From the NCBI RefSeq assembly GCF_029027585.1, contig NZ_CP093397.1:1291405-1355404 (forward strand): a stretch of 64,000 nucleotides of DNA, given 5' to 3'. Shown one piece after another: positions 51,201 through 59,913 of this stretch. The DNA is from Sulfurimonas sp. (lineage in GTDB: Bacteria > Campylobacterota > Campylobacteria > Campylobacterales > Sulfurimonadaceae). A program made the translations under genes and the position numbers. Positions within the stretch are counted from its first letter, which is position 1; each line of letters begins with the position of its first letter. Below the pieces are notes generated by a model. The model saw only the letters and a program-made list of their open reading frames with translations, searched no databases and was not told the origin of the DNA.

Positions 51201-51809
51201 GTAGCATCCCCCTTTAAGTTTTTAGGCTCTATGATGGGAATAGATGGAGAAGAGTTAGAATATTTGGAATTTGAACCAGGTCTTGCAACTATCTTGCCTC
51301 CAGAGCGTGAAAAATTAGATAACATCACTAAACTAATGCTAAAACGACCAAAAATATTTTTAAAAATCACTCCGCAATATGATGAAGGGCAAGATGCATG
51401 GATGCTAAAACATAAAAAACTAATTGCTATGATTATGAAAGAAAGCGGAGCAAAAAGTAAAAAAGAGCAAGACAAGGCAATGAACATAGATATACTAGAA
51501 GATATTTATGAAAAGATGGCTCCAAAAAAAGATGTTGATGATATAGAAAAAGCTTTACAGATAAAGTATAAAGGTAAAGTTCTCAAAAGAGCTTATATGA
51601 ATGCTGTTTTAAAAGAAGTGACACAGATGCAAGTTTTAAAACCGCAAGAGCTTTCAGATTTAGCAACGCTACGAGTTAAACTTGTTGTTGAATACTTAGT
51701 AAATACAAAAGGACTTGATAGTAAAAGAATAATACTCCAGCCTGTGCAAAAGCTTGAGGAAGTGCAAGAAAATTGGGTAAGAACAAAACTAGAAGTTGAA
51801 ATAAAGTGA
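48276..51809 (+). CDS. Very large DUF748 (AsmA-like) envelope protein
   Basis: 1177 residues with one N-terminal membrane anchor (about 8-24), then long repetitive beta-rich segments typical of DUF748/AsmA proteins that bridge the periplasm. The tail after about residue 1010 holds an OmpA-like pattern (LPPEREKLDNITKLMLKRP, ITPQYDEG), which is usual for the family. AsmA-like proteins are linked to lipid transport and outer-membrane assembly. I start at a TTG 6 nt after GGAG; the ATG at 48288 is the alternative. Confidence 0.82.
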   Translation: MFNKMKKILLYSLLFYTIFGFFVLPFILKPQLIDIVQKQTNAKISIDSVYFNPYIFKLSISDIKLTDANEVELFSLKSLSVNVELYSLLNSAIHLSQLELQEPKISLIFNKDKTINLASIVKEDKQKTAEKESDFEMPRIILDEISIINGGVKYEDYTNTTPFHFSFERISLELRDIDTENFDSSDANIRFHTNLGDGGFFDFKSQILGFKPFIVSGSVDFEASKLYTQWKYVQDNLNLEVADGKINFSGDYYLNLDDLNATSIDNLNFAITKLRIKPKNKYKDVLNLSKFSVSDASIKPMQKDVQIRSVTLDALAIKVKRESDSKIDWIEYIKTNFVEQNATKEKEISEPWSLLIKKVALENISVNFDDNAIKPKVNTNLDELNIYLKNVTLKGEQPFSFKIDTKINDEFICNSFGDVKYKILSIDAYTKCSGLDIVKFRPYIDAIARDALSVYDLKLQQAVVGFDANVSISELDEKIQANVNKANFNLSKFALNKRSTNERLVSFADFSINDINLSTKTKAINIQKTTLKSLNIKARLYENGKINMDKLIVAKASKKIKSKGKIKNSEYRVKLKHFALQGARVSLDDKTLKPNLTTKLDRIYFNAYNIDSKTWTWLSYNLSIRLNSKGYLKARGNLRHTPLKQKGSFDLKQISLKEFSPYIEKDLYLKLNDGYLNLKSKTKYEKNKTKADLKVKGSVNIDEFFVFDSRDDSTLLSFNKLDVKSFEYEMSPNRAFVNELNINGFYVNAIIDENKKMNFASLSKAQVDVNTTKNEDKNATKFPFKIMKLDIASGSAKFADFSLPLKFKTNIHDLNGVIYSITNEKNEVSYVDITGEIDEYGSTKLVGSVDSANPKSYTDLDFNFRNLDLNSLSGYSADFTGYEIDSGKLFLDLGYEILDSELLGRNSVIIKNIKLGYEIEDENSSSLPLGFAIALLEDGDGIIDIDMPVEGNLDEPDFKYGTLIWKTFGNLIIKAVASPFKFLGSMMGIDGEELEYLEFEPGLATILPPEREKLDNITKLMLKRPKIFLKITPQYDEGQDAWMLKHKKLIAMIMKESGAKSKKEQDKAMNIDILEDIYEKMAPKKDVDDIEKALQIKYKGKVLKRAYMNAVLKEVTQMQVLKPQELSDLATLRVKLVVEYLVNTKGLDSKRIILQPVQKLEEVQENWVRTKLEVEIK

Positions 51810-51854
51810 TAATTTTGTGATATAATGGCATTTTTATTTAAGGAGTGAATATAG

Positions 51855-52901
51855 ATGCCATTTTCTGTTAAAAAACGCAAAGGTACTTTGAGTGGGATAT
51901 TTTTTGTTGCAATCTTTGCAGCTGCCGCTACAATGCTCTCAAGCTTAGAACTTTTTAGCTCTCTTGGAATTTCTCCTCTTGTTATTGGTATCGTTCTTGG
52001 TATCTTTTATGCAAATACTCTTCACAACCAAACTCCAGATGCTTGGCAAGGAGGTATAACTTTTAGCGCTAAAAAAATTCTTAGATTTGCAATAGTTTTT
52101 TATGGTTTTCGTATAACTTTTCAGCAGATTGCAGAAGTCGGCATCGACGGATTTATGGTATCTCTTATTATGCTCTCAACAACTTTTATCCTCGGAACAT
52201 TTTTAGGTCAAAAAGTTTTTAAAATGGACAGAGACACTTCAATGCTAACAGCTGCTGGAGCAGCAGTGTGTGGAGCCGCCGCAGTTTTGGCGACAGAGCC
52301 TGTTTTAAAAGCACAAGAGCATAAAACTGCTGTGGCTGTTTCTATGGTTGTTCTTTTTGGAACAATAGCAATGTTTTTGTACCCCGTACTTTATAGTTCA
52401 GGTTTGCTTGATATGAACGCAAGAGAATTTGGCATCTATGTAGGTGGAACTATTCATGAGGTTGCACAAGTTGTAGCAGTTCCAGCATCTATTCCTAGTG
52501 CTGGAGATGAGATGGCAAACTCTGCTGTAATAGTTAAAATGACAAGAGTTATTATGATTGCTCCGATGCTTATCATCTTGGGTATTTACCTTTCTTACTC
52601 TGCTAAAAAAAGTGGAACTATTGGTGGTGGAGTTAAGTTAGTTATACCTTGGTTTGCTGTTTATTTTGTGGGTATGGCTGGGTTTAACTCTCTTGGACTT
52701 GTAGCAGAAGATATCGTTAATCTTATAAATGAAATAGACACTTTTTTACTTACCATGGCGATGACAGCACTTGGTATGGGAACAAGGTTTGCCAAGTTTA
52801 AAGGCTTAGGCCTTGCACCATTTTACACAGCCCTTTCTATGTTTGTTTGGTTAGTTGTAGGCGGGTATTTTATTACTAAATGGGTTGTAGCTACTTTTTA
52901 A
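51855..52901 (+). CDS. YeiH-family (UPF0324) membrane protein
   Basis: 348 residues, about ten membrane helices, with SPLVIGIVLGIFYANTL, then ILRFAIVFYGFRITFQQI and MLTAAGAAVCGAAAVLATEP. Often annotated as a putative sulfate exporter, which would suit a sulfur oxidiser that makes sulfate, but the family's activity is not firmly shown. AAGGAGTGA ribosome site. Confidence 0.88.
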   Translation: MPFSVKKRKGTLSGIFFVAIFAAAATMLSSLELFSSLGISPLVIGIVLGIFYANTLHNQTPDAWQGGITFSAKKILRFAIVFYGFRITFQQIAEVGIDGFMVSLIMLSTTFILGTFLGQKVFKMDRDTSMLTAAGAAVCGAAAVLATEPVLKAQEHKTAVAVSMVVLFGTIAMFLYPVLYSSGLLDMNAREFGIYVGGTIHEVAQVVAVPASIPSAGDEMANSAVIVKMTRVIMIAPMLIILGIYLSYSAKKSGTIGGGVKLVIPWFAVYFVGMAGFNSLGLVAEDIVNLINEIDTFLLTMAMTALGMGTRFAKFKGLGLAPFYTALSMFVWLVVGGYFITKWVVATF

Positions 52902-52903
52902 AA

Positions 52904-53419
52904 CTACTTAACTTTACTTTCATTCATCGCTCTTAGTTTTGTATCTATTTGGAGCGCAAGGTTTTTATAAAGAGTAGCTAAAGCAACAGAACAAAACTCC
53001 ATATTATCATGGTTTATACTAAAAGAGAGCAGAGTTGTGTTTTGGCTAGAACACACAACAGAAGCACTTCTCTTTGTACTAAAAATTGCCGCAGACTCTC
53101 CAAATGTTTTTCCTGTTTCAAGTGTTCCTATCTTTTTCCCTTTATGAAATACTTGACATTGCCCTGATAAAATAAAAAAGATTTCTTGTGAAATATCGCC
53201 ATCTTCAATGATATAGTCTTTGTAGTTAAATTTTATAAACTTTAGATTGTATATGATAGCCTTTAAATCTTGAGGGTCAATATTTGCAATAATTGAGATT
53301 TTACTTTGAACTCGTAGTAATTTAGCGAAAGTTTGTTTATCTTCTTTTTCCTCTTCAATTTTATTTACCTGTAAAAACTGTTCTATATCTTCTGGAGTAT
53401 ATCCTTGTGTATCTGTCAT
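52904..53419 (-). CDS. Cyclic-nucleotide-binding-domain protein
   Basis: 171 residues from the ATG at 53419. A CRP-like cNMP-binding fold covers about 50-150 (YKDYIIEDGDISQEIFFILS, then TFGESAAIFSTKRSASVVC, the phosphate-binding cassette with variant residues). No DNA-binding helix-turn-helix follows, so it is a sensor or adaptor and not a transcription factor. Its start overlaps the upstream gene by ATGA. Confidence 0.85.
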   Translation of the reverse strand: MTDTQGYTPEDIEQFLQVNKIEEEKEDKQTFAKLLRVQSKISIIANIDPQDLKAIIYNLKFIKFNYKDYIIEDGDISQEIFFILSGQCQVFHKGKKIGTLETGKTFGESAAIFSTKRSASVVCSSQNTTLLSFSINHDNMEFCSVALATLYKNLALQIDTKLRAMNESKVK

Positions 53420-54123
53420 GTGTGTACCCTCAAGCATTTCTTTAAATATTGGTAGTCTTGTGTATAAGGTAAGGCAACGCCTAGCCTATGAAGTAAGTAT
53501 TTTTTAGAGTTAATATTTGCATCTAGTCGTAGCATCTTAAGTGTTCTGGATATTGCTCCTGACTTGGGACCTTCCATCCATAAGAAGTGGTCTAAATAGA
53601 AAATCTTTGAGTTTAAAATCTCTTCTATTGAACTTAAAACATATTTGTTTTGTGCAAGATACTCTTCTTGAAAAATTTTAAAATATATGTCATACATTGC
53701 TTTGTAATGTGATTTTATAAGTTTTATCATTTTTCTTTTATCACTATTTATATCAGAAGATTCTTCTAGGTAATCTAAATTTTCTTCTATCTCAATAAAA
53801 AGGTTTAGCTTTGAGAAAAATCTTTTATCAAAAATCTTTTTTATTTCATCCTCATCTTTTTTTAAAGAGTCATATAGTTTATAGATGCTATTTATATCTC
53901 TATGAAGTTTTTTTAGTGTTTTGTCATAAAATGTATAATCTAAGGAAGTGAAATGTTTGATGGTAGTGTTTAGATAATCAAGAGTTAAAAGATAGTTTTT
54001 TTTAGGCTGGATTAGATTGTGTGCATCTATAAAATCAGAATTATTATCAATAATATCAAGTGACTCAGCAAATCTAATATCTATGTAATCTGTAATGCTG
54101 TTAGTAATAATATCAATATTCAT
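53416..54123 (-). CDS. Helical protein of unknown function, paired with a cNMP-binding protein
   Basis: 235 residues from the ATG at 54123; a longer frame to 54213 adds a hydrophobic stretch without a ribosome site and overlaps the divergent gene. Rich in Asp, Glu, Lys, Leu and Tyr with probable coiled coils at about 85-160. Translationally coupled to the cNMP-domain gene, so the two may form one signalling unit. No family recognised. Confidence 0.65.
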   Translation of the reverse strand: MNIDIITNSITDYIDIRFAESLDIIDNNSDFIDAHNLIQPKKNYLLTLDYLNTTIKHFTSLDYTFYDKTLKKLHRDINSIYKLYDSLKKDEDEIKKIFDKRFFSKLNLFIEIEENLDYLEESSDINSDKRKMIKLIKSHYKAMYDIYFKIFQEEYLAQNKYVLSSIEEILNSKIFYLDHFLWMEGPKSGAISRTLKMLRLDANINSKKYLLHRLGVALPYTQDYQYLKKCLRVHT

Positions 54124-54204
54124 GCCGATAGTATATACTATGTTTAATAAAACTATATAAAGAAAAACTATATAATAAACGAAACTCTCAAAAAAGGAGC
54201 TAAG

Positions 54205-54672
54205 ATGTCCCACCTTCCAAATACACTAAATTCTTTTTGGCTCTGGAGAGAAGTGTCCTCAAAGCTAGGTGTTTCAAATCCAGCATATAAATACTGGCGA
54301 GATACCCCAAGCCTTAAATTAAATAACAAATATGTTTTTATACAAAAAAATACCTTACCAAAAAAACATGAGTATGTTGAAGAAATCTTAACAGACCTCT
54401 CAGGATACTTGCCTATAAAATTTGCATCTGACAGACTACATGTCAATGAGCATATATTTTCATATGAGAAGATGAAACTTTATAAAGAGTTTGAGTATAA
54501 ATTTGTAGAGGATGTTAAGTTTGTAAATATAAAAAAATTCTTTAGAGAGTTTGGTATCAAAGCTAGTAAAAATGCTATCGTACAACTTGGACGGATAAAA
54601 GATTTAGAATTTACTCCAAATTCAACTTTTTACAACCTAAAAAATGACTACGGCATCATAGTTTACGAATAG
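54205..54672 (+). CDS. Hypothetical protein upstream of the TPR gene
   Basis: 155 residues, soluble, basic. The opening SHLPNTLNSFWLWREVSSKL and YWRDTPSLKL suggest a small DNA- or RNA-binding fold, but I recognise no family. AAAAGGAGC ribosome site. It ends immediately before the next ATG, so the two are cotranscribed. Confidence 0.7.
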   Translation: MSHLPNTLNSFWLWREVSSKLGVSNPAYKYWRDTPSLKLNNKYVFIQKNTLPKKHEYVEEILTDLSGYLPIKFASDRLHVNEHIFSYEKMKLYKEFEYKFVEDVKFVNIKKFFREFGIKASKNAIVQLGRIKDLEFTPNSTFYNLKNDYGIIVYE

Positions 54673-55719
54673 ATGAATAGTTTTTTTATAGAGTTTCGTG
54701 ATCCACTTTTTGGTATAATTGTCTTTTTTGTACTCATCTTTGTGATTACATTTTTTTCATACTGGTGGAGTAGATTTAGAAAAAAAGAAGACCATAGGCA
54801 CCTAGATAAATTTTTAAGACAGTTTCGTTCTTTACCGTCAAAAGATGAACTAAAAGTTCTTATAACAAAAGGTGATTTATCTGAGAAGTCATGGCTTTTG
54901 TTGGCTCACTCATATGCTAAGCATGGAGATTATGAAAAAAGTATAGAAATTTATAGTGAACTCTTAAAAATCGGAGATAAAAAAAACTATAGAGATACTC
55001 TTTTTTTACTTGGACGAACTTACTTTAAAGCAGGTTTTTTAGAAAGAGCAAAAGAAATATTTTTAAAGATATTGCAAAGCAATCCACGAACGCCACAAGC
55101 ATTACAGTATCTTTTACTTGTTTATGAGCATATGCGAGAGTATTCTTTAGCTCTAGAAGTTTTAGAGCCATTAAATGAGCTTAAAAAAGATATACAAAAA
55201 GATAAAGTATATTTAGAACTTTTAACCTTGCTTCACGATATGAATTTAGAAGTTGATGAAAAGGTAGAAAAAATTGTAAAAACTTATGCTCTTAATCATG
55301 AACTAACTCATATGGTTTTTGAGTATCTATTTAGAGTAAATCCAGTATTAGCATGGAAGAATTTTGATAATTCAAAAAGTGAAGTTCTTTCAGATGTCTT
55401 ATGGCAACTAGATAAAGAGCATCTTGATTTAGATATAATCGAGAAAAATGGCTATTTAAGAGAGTTATACACTGCTCGTGGTGATGTTGAAATGGCAGAG
55501 GGAAGCTCGGTTTTTGAGTTGGATGTACTGATAAACTTAAAACAAAAGTCAAATGCGACACTTAGTTTTGAGTATATATGTGATAATTGTAAAGTAGTTT
55601 TTCCATTCGTTTTTCATCGTTGTAGCTCTTGTCATAGTATTGATAGTTCTCAAATTGAGTTTAGTTTAACAAAAAATTATCATAGGGAATTTAGTGAAGA
55701 AAATAACTCTTTTCAGTGA
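54673..55719 (+). CDS. Membrane-anchored TPR protein with C-terminal zinc ribbon (LapB-like)
   Basis: 348 residues: one N-terminal helix (about 10-30), tetratricopeptide repeats (about 60-240, e.g. SWLLLAHSYAKHGDYEKSIE and ILQSNPRTPQALQYLLLVYE) and a final zinc ribbon (CDNC at about 303 and CSSC at about 318). This order is that of LapB/YciM, which controls lipopolysaccharide synthesis through FtsH. Similarity is in architecture; the function is inferred. Overlaps rnhA by 26 nt. Confidence 0.75.
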   Translation: MNSFFIEFRDPLFGIIVFFVLIFVITFFSYWWSRFRKKEDHRHLDKFLRQFRSLPSKDELKVLITKGDLSEKSWLLLAHSYAKHGDYEKSIEIYSELLKIGDKKNYRDTLFLLGRTYFKAGFLERAKEIFLKILQSNPRTPQALQYLLLVYEHMREYSLALEVLEPLNELKKDIQKDKVYLELLTLLHDMNLEVDEKVEKIVKTYALNHELTHMVFEYLFRVNPVLAWKNFDNSKSEVLSDVLWQLDKEHLDLDIIEKNGYLRELYTARGDVEMAEGSSVFELDVLINLKQKSNATLSFEYICDNCKVVFPFVFHRCSSCHSIDSSQIEFSLTKNYHREFSEENNSFQ

Positions 55720-56122
55720 TGGAAGTGCCTTAGGAAACCCTGGTCCTGGTGGTTATGGCGTAGTTTTACGCTATGGGGATAAAGAGAGAGAAATCTCTGG
55801 TGCCGAGGTTCATACAACAAATAATAGAATGGAGCTACTAGGTGTAATAGAAGGACTTCGTGCTTTGAGCCAAAAGTGTGAAGTTGATGTGATTTCTGAT
55901 TCATCATATGTTGTAAAAGGTATAAATGAATGGCTAAAAAACTGGATAAAAAGAGATTTTAAAAAAGTTAAAAATCCAGACTTGTGGAAAGAGTATATAG
56001 AAGTTTCACAAGGTCATAAAATAAATGCTATTTGGGTTAGAGGTCATGACGGACATGAAGAAAATGAAAGGTGTGATAAACTTGCAAGAGATGAAGCACA
56101 AAAGATGAAAGATTCATTATAG
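55694..56122 (+). CDS. rnhA: Ribonuclease HI
   Basis: Cleaves RNA in RNA-DNA hybrids. 142 residues from a GTG start inside the end of the preceding gene. Catalytic Asp9 (FSDGSALGNPG), Glu47 (NRMELLG), Asp69 (VISDSSYV) and Asp128 (NERCDKLAR) are all present. Confidence 0.95.
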   Translation: MKKITLFSDGSALGNPGPGGYGVVLRYGDKEREISGAEVHTTNNRMELLGVIEGLRALSQKCEVDVISDSSYVVKGINEWLKNWIKRDFKKVKNPDLWKEYIEVSQGHKINAIWVRGHDGHEENERCDKLARDEAQKMKDSL

Positions 56123-56134
56123 GAGAAAAATTTA

Positions 56135-56818
56135 ATGAGTAAAAATATTGAAGTCTTAGAAGAAAAGCTAGGCTATAAGTTTAAGAATAAAAAGCTCATT
56201 ATCGAAGCGCTGACACATAAAAGTCATAAACAGCCCTACGATAATGAGCGATTGGAGTTTTTAGGGGATGCGGTTTTAGACCTCATAGTGGGTGAGTATC
56301 TTTTTAAAAAATTTAAAAAATCAGATGAGGGGAAGCTTTCAAAGATTAGAGCATCTTTAGTAAATGAAGCAGGTTTTGACAAACTAGCTAGGTCTTTGGG
56401 TTTAGGAGAGTATATATACCTCTCAAATGCTGAACAAAACAATGGAGGAAGAGAAAAATCTTCTCTTTTATCAAATGCTTTTGAAGCTATAATGGGTGCA
56501 ATATACTTAGAAGCTGGTTTGGGTGTAGTTGATGAAATAGCAATAAAATTAATAGAGAAAAATCACAAAGAGATATCTTTAGACTCTCTTTTTTGTGACT
56601 TTAAAACAACTCTTCAAGAACTGACACAATCAAGATTTGGGTTAACCCCTGAGTACAAAGTAGTTGCAAGTCGTGGACCAGACCACTTAAAAGAGTTTGA
56701 AGTTGCGGTAATCATTCAAGACAAAGAATATGCAAGAGCCATAGGAAAAAGTAAAAAAATAGCTCAACAAGAATCTGCAAAAATAGCGGTTGGGATTTTG
56801 AATAAGGAAACAAATTGA
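56135..56818 (+). CDS. rnc: Ribonuclease III
   Basis: Cuts double-stranded RNA, including the rRNA stems seen earlier in this window. 227 residues with the signature [16 protein letters not shown] (about 35-50) and a C-terminal double-stranded-RNA-binding domain ([17 protein letters not shown] onward). 12 bp after rnhA. Confidence 0.96.
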   Translation: MSKNIEVLEEKLGYKFKNKKLIIEALTHKSHKQPYDNERLEFLGDAVLDLIVGEYLFKKFKKSDEGKLSKIRASLVNEAGFDKLARSLGLGEYIYLSNAEQNNGGREKSSLLSNAFEAIMGAIYLEAGLGVVDEIAIKLIEKNHKEISLDSLFCDFKTTLQELTQSRFGLTPEYKVVASRGPDHLKEFEVAVIIQDKEYARAIGKSKKIAQQESAKIAVGILNKETN

Positions 56819-57906
56819 ACAGTTTTGGAATGAAGTTAAGATATAGCACTTTTGGTGAGTCGCATGGTAAGGCTATTGGCTGTTTGCTCGATGGTGTTCC
56901 TGCGGGGCTTGATATTGATGAAGCATATATTCAAAGTGAACTTGATCGTAGAAAACCTGGTAAAAGTGAGTTTGAAACTGCTAGAAAAGAAGCTGATGAG
57001 GTTGAGATTTTAAGTGGTGTTTTTGAAGGTAAAAGTACAGGTACTCCAATAGCAATGATTATTTATAATACAAATCAAAAATCTAAAGATTATACAAACA
57101 TTAAAGATGTTTTTCGTCCTGGTCATGCGGATTTTACTTATTTTCATAAGTATGGCCTTCGAGATTATCGTGGTGGCGGTCGTGCATCTGCGAGAGAAAC
57201 AGCTGCGAGAGTTGCAGCAGGAGCAATTGCAAAACTAATGCTTAAAGAGTTAGATATTGAAGTTTTAAGTGGAATCAGCGAAGTTGCTGGTGTAAAAGCT
57301 GAGTCATTTGATTATGAAATGGCAAAAAAGAGTATTATTTATGCCTTAGATAAAACCAAAGAACAAGAACAAAAAAATGTTATACTTAAGGCCAAAAATG
57401 ACCATGATTCTGTTGGTGGAGTATCTAGAGTTTTGATAAAAGGTGCCCCCGCTGGTTTAGGTCAGCCCCTTTATTATAAACTTGATGGTGTCTTGGCAGA
57501 TGCTATGATGGGTTTGAATGCAGTCAAAGCGGTAGAAATTGGAGATGGAGTTTTAAGCGCATCTGCTCTTGGTTCATCAAATAATGATGCTATTCGTGCA
57601 AATGGTTTTGAGTCTAATCATGCGGGTGGAATTTTAGGTGGCATATCAAATGGTGAAGATATTGTAATGAATGTTTACTTTAAGCCAACACCATCAATCT
57701 TTAAAACACAGCATACAGTTAACACTTCAAATGAAGAGTTAGATTTCTCACTCAAAGGAAGACATGACCCTTGTGTTGCTATAAGAGGAACAGTAGTTTG
57801 TGAAGCAATGGCAGCTCTTGTAATAGCGGATATGTTGCTTCTAAATATGGGTTCAACTATGAGTGGAGTGAGTAAATATTATGACAATCTTACACCTACT
57901 TATTGA
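56815..57906 (+). CDS. aroC: Chorismate synthase
   Basis: Last shikimate-pathway step, FMN-dependent. 363 residues with [18 protein letters not shown] at the start, [20 protein letters not shown] and [18 protein letters not shown]. The TTG at 56815 overlaps the rnc stop, follows AAGGAAA, and gives the expected MNSFG start; the ATG at 56830 would lose it. Confidence 0.95.
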   Translation: MNSFGMKLRYSTFGESHGKAIGCLLDGVPAGLDIDEAYIQSELDRRKPGKSEFETARKEADEVEILSGVFEGKSTGTPIAMIIYNTNQKSKDYTNIKDVFRPGHADFTYFHKYGLRDYRGGGRASARETAARVAAGAIAKLMLKELDIEVLSGISEVAGVKAESFDYEMAKKSIIYALDKTKEQEQKNVILKAKNDHDSVGGVSRVLIKGAPAGLGQPLYYKLDGVLADAMMGLNAVKAVEIGDGVLSASALGSSNNDAIRANGFESNHAGGILGGISNGEDIVMNVYFKPTPSIFKTQHTVNTSNEELDFSLKGRHDPCVAIRGTVVCEAMAALVIADMLLLNMGSTMSGVSKYYDNLTPTY

Positions 57907-58102
57907 AGATTCATTTATAGAATCGTTCGTAGAGTCATTACCGCGTGAAAAGGTTAAAATAGTTGAAGAAGATTTTGAATTAAATAAACAACTACTTGCA
58001 AAAGAGATGCAAAACTACAAAAATGATAGAGAAGATTTTTATCCATATCTTGAAAGTATGAAAAATTTAGATATATGGTTCAAAGAGAGTTATTTAAAGT
58101 GA
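57881..58102 (+). CDS. Small acidic protein, probable antitoxin
   Basis: 73 residues, acidic (many Glu and Asp), no known domain. It begins inside the last 26 nt of aroC and its stop TGA overlaps the next start (GTGA). Size, charge and coupling to a RelE-like protein suggest an antitoxin. The family is not identified. Confidence 0.6.
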   Translation: MTILHLLIEDSFIESFVESLPREKVKIVEEDFELNKQLLAKEMQNYKNDREDFYPYLESMKNLDIWFKESYLK

Positions 58103-58371
58103 AAATTTTAACTTCAAAATTATATGAAAGACAATTAAAAGAAATATTAGAGCCTCTTAGTCAACAAGATTATCAACAAACAAGAAATTTTAAAATGTAT
58201 CTTGATACAATAATTTTAAATATGCCAAGCAAGATAAAAAAATATAAAAAATCTATATATTTTGATGATGAAAATATAAAAGATATTGAGTATAAAGGTT
58301 GCACAATAATATTTTTTTTTGATGAACAAAAAAGTGCTTGCGTTGTCTTAGGGATAACAAAAAAAAGCTAA
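58099..58371 (+). CDS. RelE/ParE-like toxin
   Basis: 90 residues from a GTG overlapping the antitoxin stop. Pattern of the ParE/RelE fold: VKILTSKLYERQLKEI at the start, a central helix region, and YKGCTIIFFFDEQKSACVVL near the end. It should act on ribosomes (RelE) or gyrase (ParE); the sequence does not say which. A frame reaching to 58075 is not preferred. Confidence 0.65.
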   Translation: MKILTSKLYERQLKEILEPLSQQDYQQTRNFKMYLDTIILNMPSKIKKYKKSIYFDDENIKDIEYKGCTIIFFFDEQKSACVVLGITKKS

Positions 58372-58617
58372 GTATTTATGAAAGATATGCTTGTCATAAG
58401 ATAAGATAATATCAATTAGACTATAAGTAAAAAAGTAGCAACTTACTGTGTCAAATCGTAACAAAGAATCCCCTTCCTCCCCATATATCACTTTTTTATC
58501 ACTTTTTTGTTACTATTACTTTGTATAATAAAGATTAATAGAAATTTAACATTAAGTATTCAATTGGCATAATATGTCAAGTTAAGATGTTTAAGTGAAC
58601 TAAATAAAGGAGAAAAA
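58372..58617 (+). promoter_or_regulatory. Upstream region of the sox operon
   Basis: About 245 bp without a gene. A TATAAT lies at 58524-58529, preceded by two copies of ATCACTTTTTT (58486-58508). No clear -35. The promoter of the eight-gene sox operon should be here. Confidence 0.4.
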
Positions 58618-59913
58618 ATGGATAATAAAAAATCTCAACAAGATTTAGAACTATCTGATAGAAGGGACTTTTTTAAGCGTACGGCAGCCTTAGGGGTAAC
58701 TGCCCTTGCTGGAACAAGTCTTTTTGCATCACAAGATGATAAAGCTATCATGCATCATGTTCCATGGGGACAAAAATGGGGAGATCCAGTAACGAAAAAT
58801 CGTTACGGTATTCCATCTGCATATGAACATAACAACATAAGAAGAAATACTAAGCTACTAGCATCTGGTAATTTTAGAGCATCTATCGCTGTAACTCCGA
58901 TTCATGAATCAGAAGGTATCATTACTCCAAATGGTCTTTTCTTTTCTCGTTCTCATGGTGGAACAGCTCATGTTGACCCTAAAGAGTATCGTTTAATGAT
59001 TCATGGTTTAGTAAAAGAACCTATTGTTCTTACGCTAGAGCAGTTAAAGCGCTATCCAAGTATTACTAGAACTCACTTTATTGAGTGTCCAGCAAATGGT
59101 GGACAAGAGTGGAGGGGACCTCAGTTTAATTCTCTTCAATTTGCTAAAGGTTTTATGGCTTCTGCTGAATGGACAGGGGTTTATATAAAAACTATTCTTG
59201 AAGATTTAGGTTTAAAACCTGAAGCACGATGGATGTTAGCAGAAGGAAGTGATAACTCTGAAATGGGTCGCTCTGTTCCTGTTGATAAAGTTTTTGATGA
59301 TGCTATGATTGTTTGGGGTCAAAATGGTGAAGCTCTTCGCCCTGAACAAGGTTATCCAGTTAGACTTCTTCTTCCAGGTTGGGAAGGAAACTTATGTGTT
59401 AAATGGCTTAAACGATTAGAATTTGCAGCTGAGCCTTGGTATTCAAAAGAAGAAACTTCTAAATATACTGCCCTTAAACCAAGTGGTAAAGCAATCCAGC
59501 ATTTTTATGCAAATGAAGTAAACTCAACAGTAGTTTCTCCGTCTCCAGAAATTCCATGGACGCATCTTGAAGATGGTGATATTGTTGAGATTGAAGGACT
59601 TGCGTGGTCTGGTATGGGTACTATTACTCTTGTTGACTTATCTTTTGACGGTGGTAAAAATTATGTTAACGCTAAATTAAAAGGTTTGGTATTACCTAAA
59701 TCTTGGACGAGATGGAGCTATATGCACACATACAAAAAAGGTCAAACCCTTCTTCTTACATCGCGCGCTATGGATGACGCAGGCTATATTCAACCAACTA
59801 TTGATGAAGAAGTGTCAGTTATGGGCGTTGAATCAGTTTACCATAGAAATGGTGTAGAAACTTGGGAAGTAACAGCTACAGGAGAAGTGAATCATGTTCA
59901 AATTAGATCGTAA
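58618..59913 (+). CDS. soxC: Sulfane dehydrogenase molybdopterin subunit SoxC
   Basis: Molybdenum subunit of SoxCD, which oxidises the SoxY-bound sulfane sulfur in the periplasm with release of six electrons. 431 residues with a twin-arginine signal (SDRRDFFKRTAALGV), the Mo-ligand Cys157 (HFIECPANGGQEW) and the Mo-co dimerisation domain in the C-terminal third. Strong AAAGGAGAAAAA ribosome site. First gene of soxCDYZ, overlapping soxD by 20 nt. Confidence 0.95.
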   Translation: MDNKKSQQDLELSDRRDFFKRTAALGVTALAGTSLFASQDDKAIMHHVPWGQKWGDPVTKNRYGIPSAYEHNNIRRNTKLLASGNFRASIAVTPIHESEGIITPNGLFFSRSHGGTAHVDPKEYRLMIHGLVKEPIVLTLEQLKRYPSITRTHFIECPANGGQEWRGPQFNSLQFAKGFMASAEWTGVYIKTILEDLGLKPEARWMLAEGSDNSEMGRSVPVDKVFDDAMIVWGQNGEALRPEQGYPVRLLLPGWEGNLCVKWLKRLEFAAEPWYSKEETSKYTALKPSGKAIQHFYANEVNSTVVSPSPEIPWTHLEDGDIVEIEGLAWSGMGTITLVDLSFDGGKNYVNAKLKGLVLPKSWTRWSYMHTYKKGQTLLLTSRAMDDAGYIQPTIDEEVSVMGVESVYHRNGVETWEVTATGEVNHVQIRS

